Positions 49,633 to 58,873 of a stretch of 64,000 nucleotides of DNA are shown one piece after another (position 1 is the first letter of the stretch; each line of letters starts with the position of its first letter). The DNA comes from Mucilaginibacter myungsuensis. GTDB lineage: Bacteria; Bacteroidota; Bacteroidia; Sphingobacteriales; Sphingobacteriaceae. Below the pieces are notes generated by a model. The model searched no databases. It was not told the origin of the DNA and saw nothing but the letters and a program-made list of their open reading frames with translations. The DNA lies in the NCBI RefSeq assembly GCF_015222005.1, contig NZ_JADFFL010000001.1:620001-684000 (forward strand), in the 5' to 3' direction. The position numbers were made by a program, and so were the translations under genes.

Positions 49633-52182
49633 TTACTTGCCAGTTAATTTGCTTGCACGATATAGGTTATCCGTGGTCTGCAATATCTTATCCTTCAGTT
49701 TGGGGTTGTATTGGGGGTGTGCTTTTAAAAATTCTGTAACCACCTTGTAGTTAGTTACATTTTGATAATTGCCAAATATCGCTGCCAACCACGATTGGGG
49801 GAAAAAGATATCGCCGGTGCGTTGTATCTCTTCTACCATTGCCAAACTTTCGGTCAGGTGTTTACGGGCTGAGGCTTGTCTCAATGGATGGTTGGTGTAG
49901 CTTAAACCGGTAGATACCCAAGCCTCCTTTTCGCGGTTCTTGCGTTCTTTCAAGCTGATAAAGAACTTGTCGCGCTCAGCAGGATCGTTAGATAAGGCGG
50001 GCATCAAAAAGTCCAAACGTGCTTTGCGTTCAGGGTTGCTGATACGGGCTTGCTGTTGTTTGATAACTGAGGTTACGGAATCACTTTTTAGAGCGATGGT
50101 CAGCGCAATCCCTGTATAATCGTCTTCGAAAAGCTTGATGCCTTCAGGTGCTTTTTGGTCTTTCCAGATGGTGTAGATGCGTTTACCTGCCTCAGGTGTT
50201 CCGTAAATGTTCTGATAAGTGTTAAACAAGATCTTTTTAGTATTGGCGGTTGTTTGTACAGACATCGCGTCCCAAACCATTTGCTCCAAGCCGGCGACCG
50301 TCTCTTTACGTTGGGCCGTAGGGATAAACTGCCAATAGATATTGGATAAATAGCCCGCTATCAACCTCAAATTCAATTCATTTTGCTCGGTACGTAGCCC
50401 TACGCTGAAGAGAGCCAGCAACTCGGTCGGTTTAAAATAGCGACCAGCTAACATGTTCTCGTACATATTGATATAGGCCGACGCGCGTTGGAGCGGGTCG
50501 CTCAATTTCAGCACGGTTTTCAGGTCTTTTGTATCAGCGGGAAATAGTCCGTAACCCATCTCGTCCGAATTGAATAAGATACTAACAGGCACGGCTTTAC
50601 CTACGGCAGCTGTCAGTTTTAAACTCGCCGTCTTTATGTCTGCGCTGATGTTCTCGTTATGATCGGCATAGATCAGCGTAACGGCGAATTTTTGGGGCCA
50701 TAGGCGCGGCAGGCCTCGTTCGGCCCGTTGGGTGATGGTCAGGTCGGTTATCTTGCCGTTGCTGTAGGCCATTTTATAGTCGAACACCGGTCTGCCGGGT
50801 TGGTTCACCCAGACTTTGTTCCAGGTATTCAGGTCTTTAGTGGTATGCTTGCCAAGGATGGTTATCAGATCATTCCAGGTAGCGTTGCTGTACGAGTATT
50901 TTTTAAGATACTCACGCACACCGGTTTGGAAATTATCCTTGCCCATCAGCAACTCCAACTGACGCATCATGATCGGTGCTTTGTGGTAAATGATATTCCC
51001 ATACATCGACCCGGCGTCCTGCAAATTGTCCAATTGTTGACGGATGGGATTAGCGCCTGCTGTACGATCCACGCCATAAGCGGCCGGGTAATGATCGATC
51101 AGGAATTTGAGTTTAAAGGTCTCTGCTCCCATTACTTTTTCGGTCACCTTATCGGCCATAAAATTGGCAAAGACCTCTTTCATCCACACGTCGTTAAACC
51201 ATTTCATCGTCACCAGATCACCGAACCACATGTGGGCCGTCTCGTGGGATATCAGGTTAGCTCGCGCGATCAGCTGATCTTTTGTAGCACCGGCATCCAA
51301 AAACAACGACGATGCCTTGTAATGCACTACACCAGGGTGCTCCATCCCACCGAACTGAAAGTCAGGTATAGACACAAAACCTATCTTTTGGAATGGGAAA
51401 GGGATGCCCGTCCAATCCTCCAAAAACTTTACCGCATCGTTGTGAGCACGGAATATTGAATCGACGCTTAGACGGATCTTTTCAGCATCCGTTTCCCGGT
51501 ACAAAAACTCAGCTTGTTTGCCCGCAACGTCTTTGGCAACAGAAGTGTATTTGCCCGCGGTGAACGAGAAAAGATAAGTAGGGAGTTTATCCGACTTATT
51601 AAAAACATATAGATCATCGCCTACCGATTCTTTCAGGGTGCCATTTGCTAATGCTTTCCAGCCCTTCGGGACTTGCACACTTAATAAAAATTTGGCTTTT
51701 AGGTCTGGCTGATCAAAGCATGGGAAGACGGTACGCGCCCGATCAGGTACAAAAAGCGCGTATAGGTATTCCGCGTTGCGATTTAGAGATGCGTTTCCCG
51801 GAGTAAAACGAATCACGATCTCGTTATCTCCCTTTTGCAGGAAACGCGTATCGATCACTAAGTGCTCATTCTTAAGCACAACCGGTACTTTATAACGATT
51901 AGCCGTAATAACTTCAACATTCCCGGCGCCTTGCTTAAAATCTAATTGCAAAGGCTGGTCTACATCGTTCAGCTTAAAGGCGATATTCTCGATGCCGGTG
52001 ATCTTGGCCTCCTTACTTGCCGGGACCACCAGATCAAGCGTATACTGGATATCGCTAATGTTGGCGTGCCGATATTTGGCCAACTCTAACGATACACCGG
52101 GCACAACAGGTATCCGTTTTTGCTGCCCGACCACTGTTGCGGCGGTCAATAATAAAAAAACACAGGTATTGAATATCTTCAT
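49633..52182 (-). CDS. M1-family metallo-aminopeptidase
   Basis: The protein has 849 residues from MKIFNTCVFLLL, with a signal peptide (about 1-20); the ATG overlaps the stop of the transporter gene by 4 nt. The exopeptidase motif GGMEH is at 278-282. The zinc site HETAH is at 313-317, with the third ligand Glu336 eighteen residues later (HExxH-X18-E). The catalytic domain is followed by an ERAP-like helical C-terminal part. It removes N-terminal residues from peptides in the periplasm or at the cell surface. Being the last gene of a 5-oxoproline operon suggests it works on peptides whose breakdown yields pyroglutamate. Confidence 0.93.
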   Translation of the reverse strand: MKIFNTCVFLLLTAATVVGQQKRIPVVPGVSLELAKYRHANISDIQYTLDLVVPASKEAKITGIENIAFKLNDVDQPLQLDFKQGAGNVEVITANRYKVPVVLKNEHLVIDTRFLQKGDNEIVIRFTPGNASLNRNAEYLYALFVPDRARTVFPCFDQPDLKAKFLLSVQVPKGWKALANGTLKESVGDDLYVFNKSDKLPTYLFSFTAGKYTSVAKDVAGKQAEFLYRETDAEKIRLSVDSIFRAHNDAVKFLEDWTGIPFPFQKIGFVSIPDFQFGGMEHPGVVHYKASSLFLDAGATKDQLIARANLISHETAHMWFGDLVTMKWFNDVWMKEVFANFMADKVTEKVMGAETFKLKFLIDHYPAAYGVDRTAGANPIRQQLDNLQDAGSMYGNIIYHKAPIMMRQLELLMGKDNFQTGVREYLKKYSYSNATWNDLITILGKHTTKDLNTWNKVWVNQPGRPVFDYKMAYSNGKITDLTITQRAERGLPRLWPQKFAVTLIYADHNENISADIKTASLKLTAAVGKAVPVSILFNSDEMGYGLFPADTKDLKTVLKLSDPLQRASAYINMYENMLAGRYFKPTELLALFSVGLRTEQNELNLRLIAGYLSNIYWQFIPTAQRKETVAGLEQMVWDAMSVQTTANTKKILFNTYQNIYGTPEAGKRIYTIWKDQKAPEGIKLFEDDYTGIALTIALKSDSVTSVIKQQQARISNPERKARLDFLMPALSNDPAERDKFFISLKERKNREKEAWVSTGLSYTNHPLRQASARKHLTESLAMVEEIQRTGDIFFPQSWLAAIFGNYQNVTNYKVVTEFLKAHPQYNPKLKDKILQTTDNLYRASKLTGK

Positions 52183-53366
52183 AGAACAGGACTCAACATT
52201 TGAATAATAACCCCCACACTCATCCAGGCCATAGTAACAACAACGGCTACGCCCAGCAAGGTGAGCCATAAAGGTTGTTTGTATGATGCAATGATCTTAA
52301 CCCTATAGGCACCGATCAGCATTACCCCAAGGGCTATCGGTAATATAAAACCATTGATAGCGCCAACGGCCAGTAAGATCTTCACCGGTTTACCGATAGC
52401 CAAAAATATAGCACAGGATACCAGGATAAACCCAACAATAACCTCGCGGTTAAAACGCTGGATAAAAGGATGGAATGTGCGGATAAAAGATATGGACGTG
52501 TACGCCGAACCAACTACCGAGGATATCCCCGCTGCCCAAATGATCACCCCGAATAACTTATATCCTACCTGCCCGGCCGCTAATTGAAATACCGATGCGG
52601 CGGGGTTGGCCGGATCTAACTTGCCAAAGTTGGTAATGACACCCAAGGCCGCTAAGAATAACAGCAAACGCATTACCGACGCTAAACCTATCGCACTCAG
52701 TGCGCCCTGGTTAACAACGGGCAGGTTCTGCTCCCCAACTATCCTTGCATCCAGCAAACGGTGCGCCCCCGCAAAAGTGATGTAACCACCGACCGTACCA
52801 CCGACAATAGTCAGCACCGCCGTAAAACTGAACTGACTTGGGTTAACGGACCGCAAAGCCGCCTCAGCCATAGGCGGCGCACTGATGTAGGCCACATAGC
52901 AGGCCAAAAATATTTTGAGGCATCCCATTACCTTGGCGAACATGTCCATCGCCTTGCCAGATTCTTTGTAGATAAAGATCCCAATAGCCACTACCGAACT
53001 GATCATAGCCCCCTGCCCTACACTGATGCCTAACAGCACATTGAGGCCAAGCCCCGCACCGGCAATGTTGCCGATATTAAAAGCCATCCCACCAAGAAAG
53101 ACCAGGAAAGAAATGAAGTAACCAAGTCCCGGAAAAACGGCGTTAGCGATATCTTGCGCAGGTTTATCGGCAACGGTAATGATCCGCCAAACGTTCAGTT
53201 GCGCAATCGCGTCCAACACTATCGAAAGCAGTATCACAAAGCCAAAGCTTGCACCTAACTGCTCGGTAAAAACTGCGGTTTGTGTGAGAAAGCCCGGACC
53301 GATCGCTGACGATGCCATCAGGAAAGCCGCCCCGATCAATACGCTCCAATTTTGTTTTTTGGTCAT
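52179..53366 (-). CDS. NRAMP-family transporter (YcsG-like, pxp-associated)
   Basis: A 395-residue inner-membrane protein with about eleven helices, of the NRAMP/Nramp-like superfamily branch that accompanies ycsF-type genes. N-terminal helix 1 reads GAAFLMASSAIGPGFLTQTAVF, in the position of the metal-binding DPG of true NRAMPs but with PG and no Asp, so it may not carry metal ions. Its place between pxpA and the peptidase suggests transport of oxoproline or a related compound (inference). It overlaps pxpA and the aminopeptidase by 4 nt each, implying translational coupling. Confidence 0.85.
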   Translation of the reverse strand: MTKKQNWSVLIGAAFLMASSAIGPGFLTQTAVFTEQLGASFGFVILLSIVLDAIAQLNVWRIITVADKPAQDIANAVFPGLGYFISFLVFLGGMAFNIGNIAGAGLGLNVLLGISVGQGAMISSVVAIGIFIYKESGKAMDMFAKVMGCLKIFLACYVAYISAPPMAEAALRSVNPSQFSFTAVLTIVGGTVGGYITFAGAHRLLDARIVGEQNLPVVNQGALSAIGLASVMRLLLFLAALGVITNFGKLDPANPAASVFQLAAGQVGYKLFGVIIWAAGISSVVGSAYTSISFIRTFHPFIQRFNREVIVGFILVSCAIFLAIGKPVKILLAVGAINGFILPIALGVMLIGAYRVKIIASYKQPLWLTLLGVAVVVTMAWMSVGVIIQMLSPVL

Positions 53367-54127
53367 GGGTTACCGGGAGCTTTAATGATGATACCCTCGC
53401 TTTTTAGTTTTTTTCTAATAAGGGCGGCAAATTCAACAGCCTGTGCGCCATCGCCATGCAAGCAAAGTGTTTCTGCAGTGAGCGGAACGGTTTTGTTATT
53501 GGTCGATATTACCTGTTGCTGTTTGACCATCATCAGTACTTGCTTTAGCGATACAGCCTCATCCGTGATCAGGGCATTGGCTTGTTTGCGGGGAGTTAGC
53601 GAGCCATCGTCCTGATAGGTGCGGTCGGCAAAAACTTCGGATGCGGTCTTCAAGCCAAGTTGTTTGGCCCAGGTGATCATTTCGCTGTTGGCCAAGCCAT
53701 ATAGGACCAGCGATGGGTCAAAGTCGTGTACGGCTTCGGCAATGGCTTTAGCTAAACCGACATCTTTAGCCGCCATATTATACAAGGCGCCATGCGGCTT
53801 CACGTGAGCTAATTTGCCATGAGCCGCATTTACGAAGCCACTTAAAGCACCTATTTGATAAAGAGTGATCTGATATGCTTCTTTAGCACCGATCTTCATT
53901 TCTCGCCGGCCAAAACCTTGCAGATCGGGCAGACCTGGATGAGCGCCGATGGCCACGCCTTTTTTAACGGCCATAGCCACCGTACGCTGCATCACATCAG
54001 GATCCCCGGCATGGAAACCGCAGGCAATATTGGCCGATGTAATATGATCCATCAGTAACTCATCATTAGGCATTGGGTAATTGCCAAAGGCCTCGCCCAT
54101 GTCGCAATTCAGATCGATGCTTTGCAT
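53363..54127 (-). CDS. pxpA: 5-oxoprolinase subunit PxpA (LamB/YcsF family)
   Basis: A 254-residue protein of normal length. Conserved LamB/YcsF phrases are DLNCDMGEAFGNY, ITSANIACGFHAGDP, GAHPGLPDLQGFGRR, VKPHGALYN and FADRTYQDDGSL. With PxpB and PxpC it hydrolyses 5-oxoproline (pyroglutamate) to glutamate with ATP in the cytosol. It lies 6 nt after pxpC and overlaps the next gene by 4 nt. Confidence 0.95.
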   Translation of the reverse strand: MQSIDLNCDMGEAFGNYPMPNDELLMDHITSANIACGFHAGDPDVMQRTVAMAVKKGVAIGAHPGLPDLQGFGRREMKIGAKEAYQITLYQIGALSGFVNAAHGKLAHVKPHGALYNMAAKDVGLAKAIAEAVHDFDPSLVLYGLANSEMITWAKQLGLKTASEVFADRTYQDDGSLTPRKQANALITDEAVSLKQVLMMVKQQQVISTNNKTVPLTAETLCLHGDGAQAVEFAALIRKKLKSEGIIIKAPGNP

Positions 54128-54133
54128 AATGTA

Positions 54134-55126
54134 TTATAAAAATTTAGCCCGCACAGATGCGGCGATCTCTTTTAACAGGTATTCCCGTTCAATATACAGC
54201 ATTTCAGCCTCTATACGACTAATCGCTTCAAAATATACCGCATCGCCGGGTTTTAACTGGGAGCATAAAGGCAGATCTACCGCAGCAACCTGGGCAATAC
54301 GGGGATACCCACCTGTGGTTTGGCAGTCGGCCATCAGTAAGATCATGCTGCCGTTACCGGTCACCTGAATAGTCCCGGGCGCAACGGCTGTCGACAACAA
54401 TTCGTCATGTCTGACGCGTTGAATTTTCCTCCCTTCCATATGATAACCCATGCGGTCGCTTTCCAATCCGATAGTGAATGGTTCGGTTAGCAGATCAGCT
54501 ATGGAACTGCCGCTGAACCATCTAAATTCGGCAGCGGGCATAATGCGGATCACGCTGCGTTGTGCTTTAGAAAGGAGTCCTTTTCCAACCAGCCAAGGCT
54601 GATGGTGAACTTTGCTTGATACTAAACTCTCAAATATCTTCAAATTCAATTCTGAAGGTTCACAGGCATTCAACACATCACCCGCGTGAATAGCCCGCCC
54701 CTGCAAACCACCAAATGCGGCAGGCAGATAAGTACTGCGACTACCAAGCACTTCTGGCACATCCCAACCGCCGGCAACAGCTAAGTAAGTCCTGATACCT
54801 AAAGCATTCCCCGTTGACTTGACCACTGAGTTTTGCGGGATAAATACCGGCCTGTCTGATGGTAATATTTTATTGTTGATGCTTAAGCAAGCGCCCTCGC
54901 CTGAATAGGCGATCAGCATATCATCGTCGGCACGAAATGTCGCACCGGAATAAGTAAACTCAAGCACAGCGGCATTCTCGTCATTGCCGATCGCGATATT
55001 TGCCAATCGGGCAGATAACGTATCCATTACGCCCGAAACAGGCACTGCTTGTGATAAATACCCATGCCGCCCAAGATCCTGAACGGTGGTCAACAAACCC
55101 GGCTTAATAAAAGTTATCCGCATCAA
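54134..55126 (-). CDS. pxpC: 5-oxoprolinase subunit PxpC (biotin-dependent carboxyltransferase-like)
   Basis: A 330-residue protein of the KipA/AHS2 family: FIKPGLLTTVQDLGRHGYLSQ, VPVSGVMDTLSARLAN and GNGSMILLMADCQTTGGYPRI. It is the large partner of PxpB. The ATG at 55126 overlaps the pxpB stop (ATGA), which decides the start; a second Met directly follows. The product acts with PxpA and PxpB on 5-oxoproline. Confidence 0.95.
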   Translation of the reverse strand: MMRITFIKPGLLTTVQDLGRHGYLSQAVPVSGVMDTLSARLANIAIGNDENAAVLEFTYSGATFRADDDMLIAYSGEGACLSINNKILPSDRPVFIPQNSVVKSTGNALGIRTYLAVAGGWDVPEVLGSRSTYLPAAFGGLQGRAIHAGDVLNACEPSELNLKIFESLVSSKVHHQPWLVGKGLLSKAQRSVIRIMPAAEFRWFSGSSIADLLTEPFTIGLESDRMGYHMEGRKIQRVRHDELLSTAVAPGTIQVTGNGSMILLMADCQTTGGYPRIAQVAAVDLPLCSQLKPGDAVYFEAISRIEAEMLYIEREYLLKEIAASVRAKFL

Positions 55127-55839
55127 TTGCCGCCCTTCAGTTGGTTAAATTCTTCTATCGATACCGACTTGAATTGCACCCTATCCCCCGCTTTTAATAA
55201 AGATGGTTGCTTGCGCGATGCATCGAACATTTTCAGCGGTGTTTGCCCGATCAGCTGCCAACCGCCGGGTGTTTGCAGTGGATAAATGCCGGTCTGTTCG
55301 CCGGCTATGCCTACCGCCCCTGCCGGTACGGCTTTACGTGGTGTACTTTTACGCGGCGATGCCAGGCGTTTGTTCATGCCACCCATGTAGGCAAAGCCCG
55401 GCACAAAACCGATCATGTAAACGGTGCAGATAGCTTGGGTGTGAAGTTTGATCACCTCGTAGGTACTCAGATCATGCAACATCGCGACATCGTTCAGGTC
55501 AGGGCCAAGGTCGCCGCCATAGCATACGGGTATGGTGATGATATCGCTTTTGCTACCAGAGGCCGTGTTGTTATCGATCTTAATAGCCGAAAGATATTGT
55601 TGGACCCGCTCGAATGCATCGACCCCTACCAGATCACTTTCGATCACTTTCAGGGGATCATAAAACACACTGAGGCTGGCATAAGCGGGTACAGTAGCGG
55701 TCATCCCCTGGAACGGTTTGGCGTTCAAATATTGGTCGTAAGCGGTCACGACGGCCAGGATATCCTCGCTGATGATATCACCGAATTTGATGGTAACAGC
55801 GCTTTCGTTAAGGGAGTAAATATGGAGCGGGGATAACAT
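55123..55839 (-). CDS. pxpB: 5-oxoprolinase subunit PxpB
   Basis: A 238-residue protein of the KipI/AHS1 family, with VCYGGDLGPDLNDVAML, YMIGFVPGFAYMGGM and GIAGEQTGIYPLQTPGGWQLIG. It is the first gene of a five-gene unit in which four junctions overlap or lie within 6 nt: pxpB, pxpC, pxpA, the NRAMP-type transporter and the M1 aminopeptidase. The 5' leader carries two hairpins described separately. Confidence 0.95.
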   Translation of the reverse strand: MLSPLHIYSLNESAVTIKFGDIISEDILAVVTAYDQYLNAKPFQGMTATVPAYASLSVFYDPLKVIESDLVGVDAFERVQQYLSAIKIDNNTASGSKSDIITIPVCYGGDLGPDLNDVAMLHDLSTYEVIKLHTQAICTVYMIGFVPGFAYMGGMNKRLASPRKSTPRKAVPAGAVGIAGEQTGIYPLQTPGGWQLIGQTPLKMFDASRKQPSLLKAGDRVQFKSVSIEEFNQLKGGN

Positions 55840-55851
55840 ATTTTATAGATC

Positions 55852-55887
55852 GTCGCCCCATCGGCGACTGTAAGATCTTGTGATCTT
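55852..55887 (-). promoter_or_regulatory. Twin hairpins upstream of pxpB
   Basis: GTCGCC/GGCGAC (55852-55868, 5-nt loop) and AAGATC/GATCTT (55872-55887, 4-nt loop) lie 13 nt and more before the pxpB start. They could be 5'-leader structure or part of a dispersed intergenic repeat. The short open frame covering them reads like a repeat translation and was not accepted. Confidence 0.4.
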
Positions 55888-55960
55888 TTGGATAGGCAAT
55901 ATAGCAATTCTTTCCACTAAACATTGCGCAGGCCAAGGGCGCGAACTTCCCCAGATCAGG

Positions 55961-55987
55961 CGATATCGGATATTTTGTCCGATATCG
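55961..55987. promoter_or_regulatory. Perfect palindrome, likely enhancer of the sigma-54 promoter
   Basis: CGATATCGGA (55961-55970) and TCCGATATCG (55978-55987) are perfect complements around 7 nt. The centre is about 95 bp before the predicted sigma-54 start at 56069, the usual place for binding of an NtrC-type activator. The activator encoded at 62040 in the same operon is the obvious candidate. Confidence 0.65.
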
Positions 55988-56042
55988 ATCATATTTCAAA
56001 AAGAAAAATATTACAAATATCTAATTATCAATATCTTAACTT

Positions 56043-56058
56043 TGGCACAGCGCTTGCA
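56043..56058 (+). promoter_or_regulatory. Sigma-54 promoter of the efflux operon
   Basis: TGGCACAGCGCTTGCA has GG and GC separated by exactly 10 nt, matching the -24/-12 consensus TGGCAC-N5-TTGCW. The predicted start is about 13 nt before the HlyD-family gene's ATG. The operon itself encodes a sigma-54-dependent response regulator. Confidence 0.8.
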
Positions 56059-56081
56059 AAAGGATATGCAAAATTACTTGC

Positions 56082-57329
56082 ATGGATAAAGCTATACCCC
56101 AAGAGGTCATCCTTCAGAAAAAGAAGAAGAATATATACATCATCATAGTCGCAGTTATAGTACTGGCGGCCCTGATCTGGGCCTTACGCGTTTGGCTAAA
56201 CCCATCTGTTAGCCGCGCTGATATTACCACCGCTACCGTTACTACAGGCAATATAGAGAACACCCTTAATGCATCGGGCGAGGTGCTGCCCGAGTTTGAG
56301 GAGATACTGACCAGCCCCATCAACGCGTCTATCAAAAGCGCGCTGATGGATGCCGGCAGTAACGTTAAACCGGGCCAATCTATCATCACACTGGACAAGG
56401 CCGCTACCGAGACGGAATACGAGAAGTTGAAGTTCCAACTGGAAACCAAGGAGAATGAGATAGCGAAACTAAAACTGGACGTTAATAAAAGTTTCTATGA
56501 TATCAAATCTAACAATGACATCAAACAGCTCCGCATCAGCAGCCTGGCCGACGCCGTGGAGAATGCTAAGCGCCTCTTCAAAGCCGGCGGTGGTACCCGC
56601 GAGGGCATCGAACAAGCCGAACTGAACTTGAAAGTAGCCCAACTGGAAAAGAAACAGTTAGAGAACGAGATCAAAAGCAAGCAACAGACCATGCAGATAG
56701 AGATCCACGAGGCCGAAATTGCCGCCAAGATCCAACGCAGCGACCTGAACGAACTTAAACGCAAACTTGATCTGGCCAGCATAGTAGCCACCCGCAATGG
56801 TGTGATCACCTACGTGAACAAGAATATCGGCGCACCTATCACCGTGGGGCAAACACTGGCCCGAATTGCCGATCTGGGCAGTTTTAAAGTGGCTGGAACG
56901 ATGTCTGATGAATATGCTGATCAATTACATAGCAGCCTGCCGGTGATCGTACGCATTGGCGATACCATTATGCGGGGGCATGTGGCCAACGTATCTCCAT
57001 CGGTACAAAACGGAATAGTTTCATTTGATATCCAGCTGGATATCCGCAATAATAAAGCACTGCGCCCCAATATGAAGGTGGATGTTTACGTGGTAACAGC
57101 ATCGCACAACAAAGTGACCGTTGTAGCTAACGGACCCGCATTTAAGGGCCCGGCAACCCAGGATGTTTTTGTAGTTAACAAAGACAAGGCAGAGCGCCGT
57201 ACCGTCCACATCGGGCTGACCAATTTTGATAACGTCGAGATACTGGACGGCCTGAAACCCGGCGATGTAGTGATCACCACCAATATGTCTGAATACAAGA
57301 ACTCCAAACAATTAAGCATCAAGGACTAA
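56082..57329 (+). CDS. HlyD/MFP-family periplasmic adaptor
   Basis: A 415-residue adaptor with an N-terminal membrane helix (about 18-37, IYIIIVAVIVLAALIWALRV). It has a split lipoyl/barrel-sandwich domain (NTLNASGEVLPEFEEILTSP about 59-78; RNGVITYVNKNIGAPITVGQ about 240-260), a long coiled-coil hairpin (about 105-235) and beta-barrel/MP domains at the C-terminus. It bridges the inner-membrane permeases at 59564 and 60831 to the TolC-like protein that follows. It is the first gene of a sigma-54 operon; the next start overlaps its stop (TAATG). Confidence 0.92.
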   Translation: MDKAIPQEVILQKKKKNIYIIIVAVIVLAALIWALRVWLNPSVSRADITTATVTTGNIENTLNASGEVLPEFEEILTSPINASIKSALMDAGSNVKPGQSIITLDKAATETEYEKLKFQLETKENEIAKLKLDVNKSFYDIKSNNDIKQLRISSLADAVENAKRLFKAGGGTREGIEQAELNLKVAQLEKKQLENEIKSKQQTMQIEIHEAEIAAKIQRSDLNELKRKLDLASIVATRNGVITYVNKNIGAPITVGQTLARIADLGSFKVAGTMSDEYADQLHSSLPVIVRIGDTIMRGHVANVSPSVQNGIVSFDIQLDIRNNKALRPNMKVDVYVVTASHNKVTVVANGPAFKGPATQDVFVVNKDKAERRTVHIGLTNFDNVEILDGLKPGDVVITTNMSEYKNSKQLSIKD

Positions 57330-58807
57330 TGAGGGCGGGGATAAAAATATCGATCAAATTAAGTTTGCTTATAGCGACATTGGGTGGTATATCAATGCCC
57401 GCCCTTGCACAGACTGACAGCATTAAACTGAGCCTGCTACAAGCTGTGGAGTTGGCCAAGCAAAACTCCATTGCCGAAAAGCAAGCGGTCACTACACGCG
57501 AAACCAAATACTGGGAATGGCGTACCTTTAAATCCAACTATCAACCACAATTGGCGTTGAGCGGCATTTTGCCGGGTTATAGCAAGACCTACTCGCAGGT
57601 CATGCAGCCCAACGGTACTATCCTGTTCCAGCCGATACACAACGATAACTCATCATTGGAGTTGAATTTTAGTCAGAGTATCAGCGCTACCGGCGGTACC
57701 ATCTACGGTAATTCGCAGTTGCAACGGTTCAGCGATTTTGACCGTAATAATGTGCTTTATAATGGCCAGCCTTATAGCATTGGATTTAGTCAGCCGCTGT
57801 TCCAGTACAATCAATTGAAATGGGATAAAAAGATAGAGCCACTGAAGTATAAAGAAAGTACGCAGGCTTTTATCGAGGCTCAGGAAAAGATCGCCATCAA
57901 CGTGACCGGGTACTTTTTTGATCTGCTGTTAGCTCAGGTCAACCATAAAATAGCACAGACCAATTTGAATAACACCCAACGTATTATGGGTATTGCCAAA
58001 CTTAAATTTGAGTTAGGCAAGGTATCTAAAAATGAGATATTGCAACTGGAACTTGAAGAATTGAACTCGCGCAAAGCATTAGGGACGGCATTGAGAGATA
58101 TGGAGATAGCCACCCTTACCCTCCGTAGCTATGTTGGTATGGAAGGCGCGGACAGGATCGTGTTAGATGTACCGGCGGGTGTGAACGAGATGACCATCTC
58201 ATCAGACAAAGTACTGAGCGAAGCCTTAGAGAACCGATCGCAAGCCACAGCATTTATACGCCGAGTTGCCGAGGCAAAGCGTGATGTAGCCAAAGCTAAA
58301 GGCCAGAGCGGCTTAGTGGCCGCCTTACAGGCCAACCTGGGCTTTAGCAACACGGCTACCAATATTCCGGACATATACCGGTCGCCGCAACAGCAACAGT
58401 TGGTGCAGTTGCAGTTCTCGATACCTGTGTTGGATTGGGGCCGATCTAAATCGCGCACCAAAACGGCCGAGGCTAATGAGCAATTTGTGAACTATGCTGT
58501 AGAGCAGGACAAACAGATATTTCAGCAAGAGATAGTTACACAAGTAACACTATTCAATATGATGCGGGGCCAATTGTCGCTCACGGGTAAGGCCGACGAG
58601 ATCGCGTCCGAAAAATATAAGATAGCCAAAGAGCGCTACATTTTAGGCGACCTTAGTATCACCGACCTCAGCATCGCCTTCACCCAGAACGACCAGGCCA
58701 AGCGTGACCATATCTCATCCTTACGCGACCTGTGGGGCGCTTACTATCAGCTGCGTTATCTATCCCTTTACGATTTTGAAAAGAAAGAAAAGATCAATTA
58801 TAAATAG
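57329..58807 (+). CDS. TolC-family outer-membrane efflux protein
   Basis: A 492-residue exported protein (signal peptide about 1-28, ending MPALAQ). It has two repeated OEP-type helical/beta units: an N-terminal half with LLQAVELAKQNSIAEKQAV and a C-terminal half with LSEALENRSQATAFIRRVAEAKRDVAKAKGQ. The last part, IAKERYILGDLSITDLS, is typical. It provides the outer-membrane channel for the adaptor and ABC permeases of the same operon. It starts with TAATG overlap to the adaptor gene and ends 66 nt before the ATPase. Confidence 0.92.
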   Translation: MRAGIKISIKLSLLIATLGGISMPALAQTDSIKLSLLQAVELAKQNSIAEKQAVTTRETKYWEWRTFKSNYQPQLALSGILPGYSKTYSQVMQPNGTILFQPIHNDNSSLELNFSQSISATGGTIYGNSQLQRFSDFDRNNVLYNGQPYSIGFSQPLFQYNQLKWDKKIEPLKYKESTQAFIEAQEKIAINVTGYFFDLLLAQVNHKIAQTNLNNTQRIMGIAKLKFELGKVSKNEILQLELEELNSRKALGTALRDMEIATLTLRSYVGMEGADRIVLDVPAGVNEMTISSDKVLSEALENRSQATAFIRRVAEAKRDVAKAKGQSGLVAALQANLGFSNTATNIPDIYRSPQQQQLVQLQFSIPVLDWGRSKSRTKTAEANEQFVNYAVEQDKQIFQQEIVTQVTLFNMMRGQLSLTGKADEIASEKYKIAKERYILGDLSITDLSIAFTQNDQAKRDHISSLRDLWGAYYQLRYLSLYDFEKKEKINYK

Positions 58808-58873
58808 CTATCCAAAAATTTAATAACCAACAATAACGCATTTTAAAACACTGACTTACAACACTTACCGACA

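Noticed and set aside
50728..51459. A 243-codon open frame on the plus strand
   Set aside because: It is antisense to the M1 aminopeptidase across its active-site region, so it is a shadow of conserved codons.
55808..55999. A 63-codon open frame on the minus strand upstream of pxpB
   Set aside because: It runs through the twin hairpins and overlaps the pxpB start; the translation looks like read-through of a repeat.
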